A stretch of DNA of 64,000 bases from Saposhnikovia divaricata (taxonomy: Eukaryota; Streptophyta; Magnoliopsida; Apiales; Apiaceae), in assembly GCA_036435485.1 (NCBI GenBank), contig JAZHRN010000137.1, forward strand, positions 2,418,001-2,482,000, written 5' to 3'. Positions 1-10,805 of the stretch are shown one piece after another (position 1 is the first letter of the stretch; the number at the start of each line of letters is the position of its first letter). The notes beneath the pieces are model-generated. The model saw only the letters and a list, made by a program, of their open reading frames with translations. It did not search any database and was not told the origin of the DNA. A program made the translations under genes and the position numbers.

Positions 1-338
1 ACAAAATGGTCCGACTTGTTTTTTAACAATATCCCGCGTACTAACCCCTTTGAGAATTTTCCGAAAACCGAGTTTCGATCATATCAGCTCCGATTCCGGT
101 CCGAATTGCGTCAAATAAAATTTCGTTGAATTCCAATAACCCATAGGAACGAAATATGTAAAAATATCCACAAAATGGTCCGACTTGATTTTTAACAATA
201 TCCCGTGTACTAACCCCTTTGAGAATTTTCCGAAAACCGAGTTTCGATCTTATCAGCTCCGATTCCGGTCCGAATTGCGTCAAATAAAATTTCGTTGAAT
301 TCCAATAACCCATAGGAACAAAATATGTAAAAATATCC

Positions 339-506
339 ACAAAATGGTCCGACTCAATTTTTAACAATTTCCCGTGTACTAACCCCTTTGAGGATTATCC
401 AAAAACCGAGTTTTGACTATATCAGCTCGATTCAGTTCCGAATTGCGTCAAATACAATATCGTTGAATTCCAATAACCCATAGGAACAAAATATGTAAAA
501 ATATCC
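339..506. repeat. First copy of the 168-bp B monomer subtype
   Basis: B is the only subtype of different length. It has lost one C (AGCTCGATT for AGCTCCGATT). It also carries CTCAATTTTTAACAATTT, GAGTTTTGAC and ACAATATCG. Most copies have CAACATATG, though this first one still has CAAAATATG. I count 31 complete B-tailed monomers. Nine start before 10.5 kb, at 339, 1183, 1856, 2700, 3544, 4895, 6584, 8611 and 10300. Three start at 32457, 39216 and 41074. The other 19 start between 43608 and 63026. The truncated monomer at the window end is a further B. Each complete B is followed immediately by a C-headed monomer. Confidence 0.93.
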
Positions 507-1462
507 CTAAAATGGTCCGACTAGATTTTTAACAATATCCCGTGTACTAACCACTTTGAGGATTATCCGAAAACCGAGTTTCGATCATATCAGCTCCGAT
601 TCAGGTTCGACCCGCGTCAAATAAAATTTTGTTGAATTTCAATAACCCATAGGAATAAAATATGTAAAAATATCCACAAAATGGTACGACTTGATTTTTA
701 ACAATATCCCGTGTACTAACCCCTTTGAGAATTTGTCAAAAACCGAGTTTCGATTATATCAGCTCCGATTCCGGTCCGAACTGCGTCAAATAAAATTTCG
801 TTGATTTCCAATAACCCATAGGAACAAAATATGTAAAAATATCCACAAAATGGTCCGACTTGATTTTTAACAATATGCCGCGTACTAACCCCTTTGAGAA
901 TTTTCCGAAAACCGAGTTTCGATCATATCAGCTCCGATTCCGGTCTGAATTGCGTCAAATAAAATTTCGTTGAATTCCAATAACCCATAGGAACAAAATA
1001 TGTAAAAATATCCACAAAATGGTCCGACTTGATTTTTAACAATATCCCGTGTACTAACCCCTTTGAGAATTTTCCGAAAACCGAGTTTCGATCATATCAG
1101 CTCCGATTCCGGTCCGAATTACGTCAAATAAAATTTCGTTGAATTCCAATAACCCATAGGAACAAAATATGTAAAAATATCCACAAAATGGTCCGACTCA
1201 ATTTTTAACAATTTCCCGTGTACTAACCCCTTTGAGGATTATCCAAAAACCGAGTTTTGACTATATCAGCTCGATTCAGTTCCGAATTGCGTCAAATACA
1301 ATATCGTTGAATTCCAATAACCCATAGGAACAACATATGTAAAAATATCCCTAAAATGGTCCGACTAGATTTTTAACAATATCCCGTGTACTAACCACTT
1401 TGAGGATTATCCGAAAACCGAGTTTCGATCATATCAGCTCCGATTCAGGTTCGACCCGCGTC

Positions 1463-1640
1463 AAATAAAATTTGTTGAATTTCAATAACCCATAGGAATA
1501 AAATATGTAAAAATATCCACAAAATGGTCCTACTTGATTTTTAACAATATCCCGTGTACTAACCCCTTTGAGAATTTGTCAAAAACCGAGTTTCGATTAT
1601 ATCAGCTCCGATTCCGGTCCGAACTGCGTCAAATAAATTT
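1463..1640. other. Two single-base deletions in homopolymer runs of adjacent monomers
   Basis: The C monomer starting at 1351 reads AAAATTTG instead of AAAATTTTG near 1467-1474. The next monomer, a D starting at 1519, reads AAATAAATTTCG instead of AAATAAAATTTCG near 1631-1642. Neither change appears in any other copy. Both shorten a homopolymer run, so they may be sequencing or assembly errors rather than mutations. Confidence 0.85.
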
Positions 1641-1686
1641 CGTTGATTTCCAATAACCCATAGGAACAAAATATGTAAAAATATCC

Positions 1687-1855
1687 ACAAAATGGTCCGA
1701 CTTGATTTTTAACAATATCCCGTGTACTAACCCCTTTGAGAATTTTCCGAAAACCGAGTTTCGATCATATCAGCTCCGATTCCGGTCCGAATTGCGTCAA
1801 ATAAAATTTCGTTGAATTCCAATAACCCATAGGAACAAAATATGTAAAAATATCC
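1687..1855. repeat. Exemplar of the plain monomer (type A, 169 bp)
   Basis: This monomer carries the most common base at nearly every position and serves as reference for offsets. Offsets 15-45 (TTGATTTTTAACAAT then TCCCGTGTACTAAC) and 138-169 (AACCCATAGGAAC then ATATGTAAAAATATCC) are nearly invariant through the window. Most subtype differences lie at offsets about 46-70 and 84-137. The motif TTTTCCGAAAA (offsets 57-67) is a 5-bp inverted repeat around one base and is lost in the GAGGATTATCC types. GAATTC occurs near offset 128 in A, A2, A3, B, F, H and J, but not in the usual C, D, E and G. TCCGA recurs at offsets 10, 60, 89 and 100, without a regular spacing. Confidence 0.95.
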
Positions 1856-3205
1856 ACAAAATGGTCCGACTCAATTTTTAACAATTTCCCGTGTACTAAC
1901 CCCTTTGAGGATTATCCAAAAACCGAGTTTTGACTATATCAGCTCGATTCAGTTCCGAATTGCGTCAAATACAATATCGTTGAATTCCAATAACCCATAG
2001 GAACAACATATGTAAAAATATCCCTAAAATGGTCCGACTAGATTTTTAACAATATCCCGTGTACTAACCACTTTGAGGATTATCCGAAAACCGAGTTTCG
2101 ATCATATCAGCTCCGATTCAGGTTCGACCCGCGTCAAATAAAATTTTGTTGAATTTCAATAACCCATAGGAATAAAATATGTAAAAATATCCACAAAATG
2201 GTACGACTTGATTTTTAACAATATCCCGTGTACTAACCCCTTTGAGAATTTGTCAAAAACCGAGTTTCGATTATATCAGCTCCGATTCCGGTCCGAACTG
2301 CGTCAAATAAAATTTCGTTGATTTCCAATAACCCATAGGAACAAAATATGTAAAAATATCCACAAAATGGTCCGACTTGTTTTTTAACAATATCCCGCGT
2401 ACTAACCCCTTTGAGAATTTTCCGAAAACCGAGTTTCGATCATATCAGCTCCGATTCCGGTCCGAATTGCGTCAAATAAAATTTCGTTGAATTCCAATAA
2501 CCCATAGGAACAAAATATGTAAAAATATCCACAAAATGGTCCGACTTGATTTTTAACAATATCCCGTGTACTAACCCCTTTGAGAATTTTCCGAAAACCG
2601 AGTTTCGATCATATCAGCTCCGATTCCGGTCCGAATTACGTCAAATAAAATTTCGTTGAATTCCAATAACCCATAGGAACAAAATATGTAAAAATATCCA
2701 CAAAATGGTCCGACTCAATTTTTAACAATTTCCCGTGTACTAACCCCTTTGAGGATTATCCAAAAACCGAGTTTTGACTATATCAGCTCGATTCAGTTCC
2801 GAATTGCGTCAAATACAATATCGTTGAATTCCAATAACCCATAGGAACAACATATGTAAAAATATCCCTAAAATGGTCCGACTAGATTTTTAACAATATC
2901 CCGTGTACTAACCACTTTGAGGATTATCCGAAAACCGAGTTTCGATCATATCAGCTCCGATTCAGGTTCGACCCGCGTCAAATAAAATTTTGTTGAATTT
3001 CAATAACCCATAGGAATAAAATATGTAAAAATATCCACAAAATGGTCCTACTTGATTTTTAACAATATCCCGTGTACTAACCCCTTTGAGAATTTGTCAA
3101 AAACCGAGTTTCGATTATATCAGCTCCGATTCCGGTCCGAACTGCGTCAAATAAAATTTCGTTGATTTCCAATAACCCATAGGAACAAAATATGTAAAAA
3201 TATCC

Positions 3206-5400
3206 ACAAAATGGTCCGACTTGATTTTTAACAATATCCCGTGTACTAACCCCTTTGAGAATTTTCCGAAAACCGAGTTTCGATCATATCAGCTCCGATT
3301 CCGGTCCGAATTGCGTCAAATAAAATTTCGTTGAATTCCAATAACCCATAGGAACAAAATATGTAAAAATATTCACAAAATGGTTCGACTCGATTTTTAA
3401 CAATATCCCGTGTACTAACCACTTTGAGGATTATCCGAAAACCGAGTTTCGATCATATCAGCTCCGATTCAGGTTCGACCCGCGTCAAATAAAATTTCGT
3501 TGATTTCCAATAACCCATAGGAACAAAATATGTAAAAATATCCCTAAAATGGTCCGACTCGATTTTTAACAATATCCCGTGTACTAACCACTTTGAGGAT
3601 TATCCAAAAACCGAGTTTTGACTATATCAGCTCGATTCAGTTCCGAATTGCGTCAAATACAATATCGTTGAATTCCAATAACCCATAGGAACAACATATG
3701 TAAAAATATCCCTAAAATGGTCCGACTAGATTTTTAACAATATCCCGTGTACTAACCACTTTGAGGATTATCCGAAAACCGAGTTTCGATCATATCAGCT
3801 CCGATTCAGGTTCGACCCGCGTCAAATAAAATTTTGTTGAATTTCAATAACCCATAGGAATAAAATATGTAAAAATATCCACAAAATGGTCCTACTTGAT
3901 TTTTAACAATATCCCGTGTACTAACCCCTTTGAGAATTTGTCAAAAACCGAGTTTCGATTATATCAGCTCCGATTCCGGTCCGAACTGCGTCAAATAAAA
4001 TTTCGTTGATTTCCAATAACCCATAGGAACAAAATATGTAAAAATATCCACAAAATGGTCCGACTTGATTTTTAACAATATCCCGTGTACTAACCCCTTT
4101 GAGAATTTTCCGAAAACCGAGTTTCGATCATATCAGCTCCGATTCCGGTCCGAATTGCGTCAAATAAAATTTCGTTGAATTCCAATAACCCATAGGAACA
4201 AAATATGTAAAAATATTCACAAAATGGTTCGACTCGATTTTTAACAATATCCCGTGTACTAACCACTTTGAGGATTATCCGAAAACCGAGTTTCGATCAT
4301 ATCAGCTCCGATTCAGGTTCGACCCGCGTCAAATAAAATTTTGTTGAATTTCAATAACCCATAGGAATAAAATATGTAAAAATATCCACAAAATGGTCCT
4401 ACTTGATTTTTAACAATATCCCGTGTACTAACCCCTTTGAGAATTTGTCAAAAACCGAGTTTCGATTATATCAGCTCCGATTCCGGTCCGAACTGCGTCA
4501 AATAAAATTTCGTTGATTTCCAATAACCCATAGGAACAAAATATGTAAAAATATCCACAAAATGGTCCGACTTGATTTTTAACAATATCCCGTGTACTAA
4601 CCCCTTTGAGAATTTTCCGAAAACCGAGTTTCGATCATATCAGCTCCGATTCCGGTCCGAATTGCGTCAAATAAAATTTCGTTGAATTCCAATAACCCAT
4701 AGGAACAAAATATGTAAAAATATTCACAAAATGGTTCGACTCGATTTTTAACAATATCCCGTGTACTAACCACTTTGAGGATTATCCGAAAACCGAGTTT
4801 CGATCATATCAGCTCCGATTCAGGTTCGACCCGCGTCAAATAAAATTTCGTTGATTTCCAATAACCCATAGGAACAAAATATGTAAAAATATCCCTAAAA
4901 TGGTCCGACTCGATTTTTAACAATATCCCGTGTACTAACCACTTTGAGGATTATCCAAAAACCGAGTTTTGACTATATCAGCTCGATTCAGTTCCGAATT
5001 GCGTCAAATACAATATCGTTGAATTCCAATAACCCATAGGAACAACATATGTAAAAATATCCCTAAAATGGTCCGACTAGATTTTTAACAATATCCCGTG
5101 TACTAACCACTTTGAGGATTATCCGAAAACCGAGTTTCGATCATATCAGCTCCGATTCAGGTTCGACCCGCGTCAAATAAAATTTTGTTGAATTTCAATA
5201 ACCCATAGGAATAAAATATGTAAAAATATCCACAAAATGGTCCTACTTGATTTTTAACAATATCCCGTGTACTAACCCCTTTGAGAATTTGTCAAAAACC
5301 GAGTTTCGATTATATCAGCTCCGATTCCGGTCCGAACTGCGTCAAATAAAATTTCGTTGATTTCCAATAACCCATAGGAACAAAATATGTAAAAATATCC
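3206..5400. repeat. HOR domain: A-E-B-C-D unit twice, separated by a 3-monomer remnant
   Basis: The order is A-E-B*-C-D (3206-4049), A-E/C-D (4050-4556) and A-E-B*-C-D (4557-5400). The B* monomers (3544 and 4895) have an F-type front (CTAAAATGG, CTCGAT, AACCAC) and a B-type rear (CCAAAAACCGAGTTTTGAC, AGCTCGATT). The E monomers share ATATTCACAAAATGGTTCG, a mark of their common origin. The 3-monomer remnant can be produced from the five-unit form by fusing the front of E to the rear of C, which removes two monomers. Confidence 0.88.
4219..4387. repeat. Chimeric monomer, E front and C rear
   Basis: The front has the E marks TTCACAAAATGGTTCGACTCG. The rear has the C marks AAAATTTTGTTGAATTTC and GGAATAAAATATG. 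Compared with the flanking A-E-B*-C-D units, the intervening B* is missing, as expected from an in-register recombination between E and C that removed 337 bp. The crossover lies in a stretch where E and C are identical, from about offset 20 to offset 119. Confidence 0.82.
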
Positions 5401-8400
5401 ACAAAATGGTCCGACTTGATTTTTAACAATATCCCGTGTACTAACCCCTTTGAGAATTTTCCGAAAACCGAGTTTCGATCATATCAGCTCCGATTCCGGT
5501 CCGAATTGCGTCAAATAAAATTTCGTTGAATTCCAATAACCCATAGGAACAAAATATGTAAAAATATTCACAAAATGGTTCGACTCGATTTTTAACAATA
5601 TCCCGTGTACTAACCACTTTGAGGATTATCCGAAAACCGAGTTTCGATCATATCAGCTCCGATTCAGGTTCGACCCGCGTCAAATAAAATTTCGTTGATT
5701 TCCAATAACCCATAGGAACAAAATATGTAAAAATATCCCTAAAATGGTCCGACTCGATTTTTAACAATATCCCGTGTACTAACCACTTTGAGGATTATCC
5801 GAAAACCGAGTTTCGATCATATCAACTCCGATTCAGTTCCGAATTGCGTCAAATACAATATCGTTGAATTCCAATAACCCATACGAACAAAATATGTAAA
5901 AATATCCCTAAAATGGTCCGACTCGATTTTTAACAATATCCCGTGTACTAACCACTTTGAGGATTATCCGAAAACCGAGTTTCGATCATATCTGCTCCGA
6001 TTCAGATTCGACCTGCGTCAAATAAAATTTTGTTGAATTTCAATAACCCATAGGAACAAAATATGTAAAAATATCCACAAAATGGTCCGACTTGATTTTT
6101 AACAATATCCCGTGTACTAATCCCTTTGAGAATTTGTCAAAAACCGAGTTTCGATTATATCAGCTCCGATTCCGGTCCGAACAGCGTCAAATAAAATTTC
6201 GTTGATTTCCAATAACCCATAGGAACAACATATGTAAAAATATCCACAAAATGGTCCGACTTGATTTTTAACAATATCCCGTGTACTAACCCCTTTGAGA
6301 ATTTTCCGAAAACCGAGTTTCGATCATATCAGCTCCGATTCCGGTCCGAATTGCGTCAAATAAAATTTTGTTGAATTCCAATAACCCATAGGAACAAAAT
6401 ATGTAAAAATATCCACAAAATGGTCCGACTTGATTTTTAACAATATCCCGTGTACTAACCCCTTTGAGAATTTTCCGAAAACCGAGTTTCGATCATATCA
6501 GCTCCGATTCCGGTCCGAATTGCGTCAAATAAAATTTCGTTGAATTCCAATAACCCATAGGAACAAAATATGTAAAAATATCCACAAAATGGTCCGACTC
6601 AATTTTTAACAATTTCCCGTGTACTAACCCCTTTGAGGATTATCCAAAAACCGAGTTTTGACTATATCAGCTCGATTCAGTTCCGAATTGCGTCAAATAC
6701 AATATCGTTGAATTCCATTAACCCATAGGAACAACATATGTAAAAATATCCCTAAAATGGTCCGACTAGATTTTTAACAATATCCCGTGTACTAACCACT
6801 TTGAGGATTATCCGAAAACCGAGTTTCGATCATATCAGCTCCGATTCAGGTTCGACCCGCGTCAAATAAAATTTTGTTGAATTTCAATAACCCATAGGAA
6901 TAAAATATGTAAAAATATCCACAAAATGGTCCTACTTGATTTTTAACAATATCCCGTGTACTAACCCCTTTCAGAATTTGTCAAAAACCGAGTTTCGATT
7001 ATATCAGCTCCGATTCCGGTCCGAACTGCGTCAAATAAAATTTCGTTGATTTCCAATAACCCAGAGGAACAAAATATGTAAAAATATCCACAAAATGGTC
7101 CGACTTGATTTTTAACAATATCCCGTGTACTAACCCCTTTGAGAATTTTCCGAAAACCGAGTTTCGATCATATCAGCTCCGATTCCGGTCCGAATTGCGT
7201 CAAATAAAATTTCGTTGAATTCCAATAACCCATAGGAACAAAATATGTAAAAATATCCACAAAATGGTCCGACTCGATTTTTAACAATATCCCGTGTACT
7301 AACCACTTTGAGGATTATCCGAAAACCGAGTTTCGATCATATCAGCTCCGATTCAGGTTCGACCCGCGTCAAATAAAATTTCGTTGATTTCCAATAACCC
7401 ATAGGAACAAAATATGTAAAAATATCCCTAAAATGGTCCGACTCGATTTTTAACAATATCCCGTGTACTAACCACTTTGAGGATTATCCGAAAACCGAGT
7501 TTCGATCATATCAGCTCCGATTCAGTTCCGAATTGCGTCAAATACAATATCGTTGAATTCCAATAACCCATAGGAACAAAATATGTAAAAATATCCCTAA
7601 AATGGTCCGACTCGATTTTTAACAATATCCCGTGTACTAACCACTTTGAGGATTATCCGAAAACCGAGTTTCGATCATATCAGCTCCGATTCAGTTCCGA
7701 ATTGCGTCAAATAAAATTTCGTTGAATTCCAATAACCCATAGGAACAAAATATGTAAAAATATCCACAAAATGGTCCGACTCGATTTTTAACAATATCCC
7801 GTGTACTTACCACTTTGAGGATTATCCGAAAACCGAGTTTCGATCATATCAGCTCCGATTCAGGTTCGACCCGCGTCAAATAAAATTTCGTTGATTTCCA
7901 ATAACCCATAGGAACAAAATATGTAAAAATATCCCTAAAATGGTCCGACTCGATTTTTAACAATATCCCGTGTACTAACCACTTTGAGGATTATCCGAAA
8001 ACCGAGTTTCGATCATATCAGCTCCGATTCAGTTCCGAATTGCGTCAAATACAATATCGTTGAATTCCAATAACCCATAGGAACAAAATATGTAAAAATA
8101 TCCCTAAAATGGTCCGACTCGATTTTTTACAATATCCCGTGTACTAACCACTTTGAGGATTATTCGAAAACCGAGTTTCGATCATATCTGCTCCGATTCA
8201 GGTTCGACCTGCGTCAAATAAAATTTCGTTGATTTCCAATAACCCATAGGAACAAAATATGTAAAAATATCCACAAAATGGTCCGACTTGATTTTTAACA
8301 ATATCCCGTGTACTAACCCCTTTGAGAATTTTCCGAAAACCGAGTTTCGATCATATCAGCTCCGATTCCGGTCCGAATTGCGTCAAATAAAATTTTGTTG

Positions 8401-9116
8401 AATTCCAATAACCCATAGGAACAAAATATGTAAAAATATCCACAAAATGGTCCGACTTGATTTTTAACAATATCCCGTGTACTAACCCCTTTGAGAATTT
8501 TCCGAAAACCGAGTTTCGATCATATCAGCTCCGATTCCGGTCCGAATTGCGTCAAATAAAATTTCGTTGAATTCCAATAACCCATAGGAACAAAATATGT
8601 AAAAATATCCACAAAATGGTCCGACTCAATTTTTAACAATTTCCCGTGTACTAACCCCTTTGAGGATTATCCAAAAACCGAGTTTTGACTATATCAGCTC
8701 GATTCAGTTCCGAATTGCGTCAAATACAATATCGTTGAATTCCAATAACCCATAGGAACAACATATGTAAAAATATCCCTAAAATGGTCCAACTAGATTT
8801 TTAACAATATCCCGTGTACTAACCACTTTGAGGATTATCCGAAAACCGAGTTTCGATCATATCAGCTCCGATTCAGGTTCGACCCGCGTCAAATAAAATT
8901 TTGTTGAATTTTAATAACCCATAGGAATAAAATATGTAAAAATATCCACAAAATGGTCCGACTTGATTTTTAACAATATCCCGTGTACTAACCCCTTTGA
9001 GAATTTGTCAAAAACCGAGTTTCGATTATATCAGCTCCGATTCCGGTCCGAACTGCGTCAAATAAAATTTCGTTGATTTCCAATAACCCATAGGAACAAA
9101 ATATGTAAAAATATCC
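5401..9116. repeat. Mosaic domain: A-E-F-G-D and A-A-B-C-D blocks
   Basis: The order is AEFGD (5401-6245), AABCD (6246-7089), AEFFEFG (7090-8272) and AABCD (8273-9116). This is the first appearance of F and G in the window. The F at 7597 has an A-type tail (AAAATTTCGTTGAATTCC). The G at 8104 has an E-type tail (GTTGATTTCC). The two AABCD blocks keep the arrangement of the domain to the left, but each has GTTGAATTCC preceded by AAAATTTT in its first A. The block sizes (845, 844, 1183 and 844 bp) are all whole monomer counts. Confidence 0.85.
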
Positions 9117-10805
9117 ACAAAATGGTCCGACTTGATTTTTAACAATATCCCGTGTACTAACCCCTTTGAGGATTATCCGAAAACCGAGTTTCGATCATAT
9201 CAGCTCCGATTCAGGTTCGACCCGCGTCAAATAAAATTTCGTTGATTTCCAATAACCCATAGGAACAAAATATGTAAAAATATCCACAAAATGGTCCGAC
9301 TTGATTTTTAACAATATCCCGTGTACTAACCCCTTTGAGAATTTTCCGAAAACCGAGTTTCGATCATATCTGCTCCGATTCCGGTCCGAATTGCGTCAAA
9401 TAAAATTTTGTTGAATTCCAATAACCCATAGGAACAAAATATGTAAAAATATCCACAAAATGGTCCGACTCGATTTTTAACAATATCCCGTGTACTAACC
9501 AATTTGAGGATTATCCGAAAACCGAGTTTCGATCATATCAGCTCCGATTCAGGTTCGACCCGCGTCAAATAAAATTTCGTTGATTTCCAATAACCTATAG
9601 GAACAAAATATGTAAAAATATCCCTAAAATGGTCCGACTCGATTTTTAACAATATCCCGTGTACTAACCACTTTGAGGATTATCCGAAAACCGAGTTTCG
9701 ATCATATCAGCTCCGATTCAGTTCCGAATTGCGTCAAATACAATATCGTTGAATTCCAATAACCCATAGGAACAAAATATGTAAAAATATCCCTAAAATG
9801 GTCCGACTCGATTTTTAACAATATCCCGTGTACTAACCACTTTGAGGATTATCCGAAAACCGAGTTTCGATCATATCTGCTTCGATTCAGGTTCGACCTG
9901 CGTCAAATAAAATTTTGTTGAATTTCAATAACCCATAGGAACAAAATATGTAAAAATATCCACAAAATGGTCCGACTTGATTTTTAACAATATCCCGTGT
10001 ACTAACCCCTTTGAGAATTTGTCAAAAACCGAGTTTCGATTATATCAGCTCCGATTCCGGTCCGAACTGTGTCAAATAAAATTTCGTTGATTTCCAATAA
10101 CCCATAGGAACAAAATATGTAAAAATATCCACAAAATGGTCCGACTTGATTTTTAACAATATCCCGTGTACTAACCCCTTTGAGAATTTTCCGAAAACCG
10201 AGTTTCGATCATATCAGCTCCGATTCCGGTCCGAATTGCGTCAAATAAAATTTCGTTGAATTCCAATAACCCATAGGAACAAAATATGTAAAAATATCCA
10301 CAAAATGGTCCGACTCAATTTTTAACAATTTCCCGTGTACTAACCCCTTTGAGGATTATCCAAAAACCGAGTTTTGACTATATCAGCTCGATTCAGTTCC
10401 GAATTGCGTCAAATACAATATCGTTGAATTCCAATAACCCATAGAAACAACATATGTAAAAATATCCCTAAAATGGTCCAACTAGATTTTTAAGAATATC
10501 CCGTGTACTAACCACTTTGAGGATTATCCGAAAACCGAGTTTCGATCATATCAGCTCCGATTCAGGTTCGACCCGCGTCAAATAAAATTTCGTTGAATTC
10601 CAATAACCCATAGGAACAAAATATGTAAAAATATCCACAAAATGGTCCGACTTGATTTTTAACAATATCCCGTGTACTAACCCCTTTGAGAATTTTCCGA
10701 AAACCGAGTTTCGATCATATCTGCTCCGATTCCGGTCCGAATTGCGTCAAATAAAATTTCGTTGAATTCCAATAACCCATAGGAACAAAATATGTAAAAA
10801 TATCC
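9117..10805. repeat. Transition block: E*-A2-E-F-G'-D-A-B-C*-A2
   Basis: Ten monomers link the B-containing left part to the B-free middle part. The monomer at 9117 is chimeric: CTTGAT and AACCCC front, then GAGGATTATCC and an E rear. The E at 9455 is the first with AACCAATTT, a mark that recurs at 11651, 14692, 15706, 17903, 18748, 23818, 29246, 42594, 47660, 51544 and 60493. The C at 10468 has an A-type tail, TCCAACTAG and TAAGAAT. The B at 10300 is the last before a gap of about 22 kb. Confidence 0.83.

Larger units (their letters stand above)
1..3205. repeat. HOR domain: 5-monomer unit A-A-B-C-D, with one 4-monomer copy
   Basis: The order is AABCD (1-844), AABCD (845-1686, two bases short), ABCD (1687-2361) and AABCD (2362-3205). 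The first monomer of copies 1 and 4 shares the rare pair CTTGTTTTTT and CCCGCGTAC, showing that these copies are related by descent. The monomer at 845 carries ATGCCGCGTAC, a further derivative. The nominal unit is 844 bp because B is 168 bp. The ABCD copy is explained by loss of one A through unequal exchange. Confidence 0.9.

Noticed and set aside
41..367. Minus-strand open frame of 108 codons
   Set aside because: It lies wholly within the satellite and starts with TTG, not ATG. It repeats the monomer translated in two frames, because 169 is not a multiple of 3. No signal, domain or codon bias is visible, and equivalent frames are closed in other copies.
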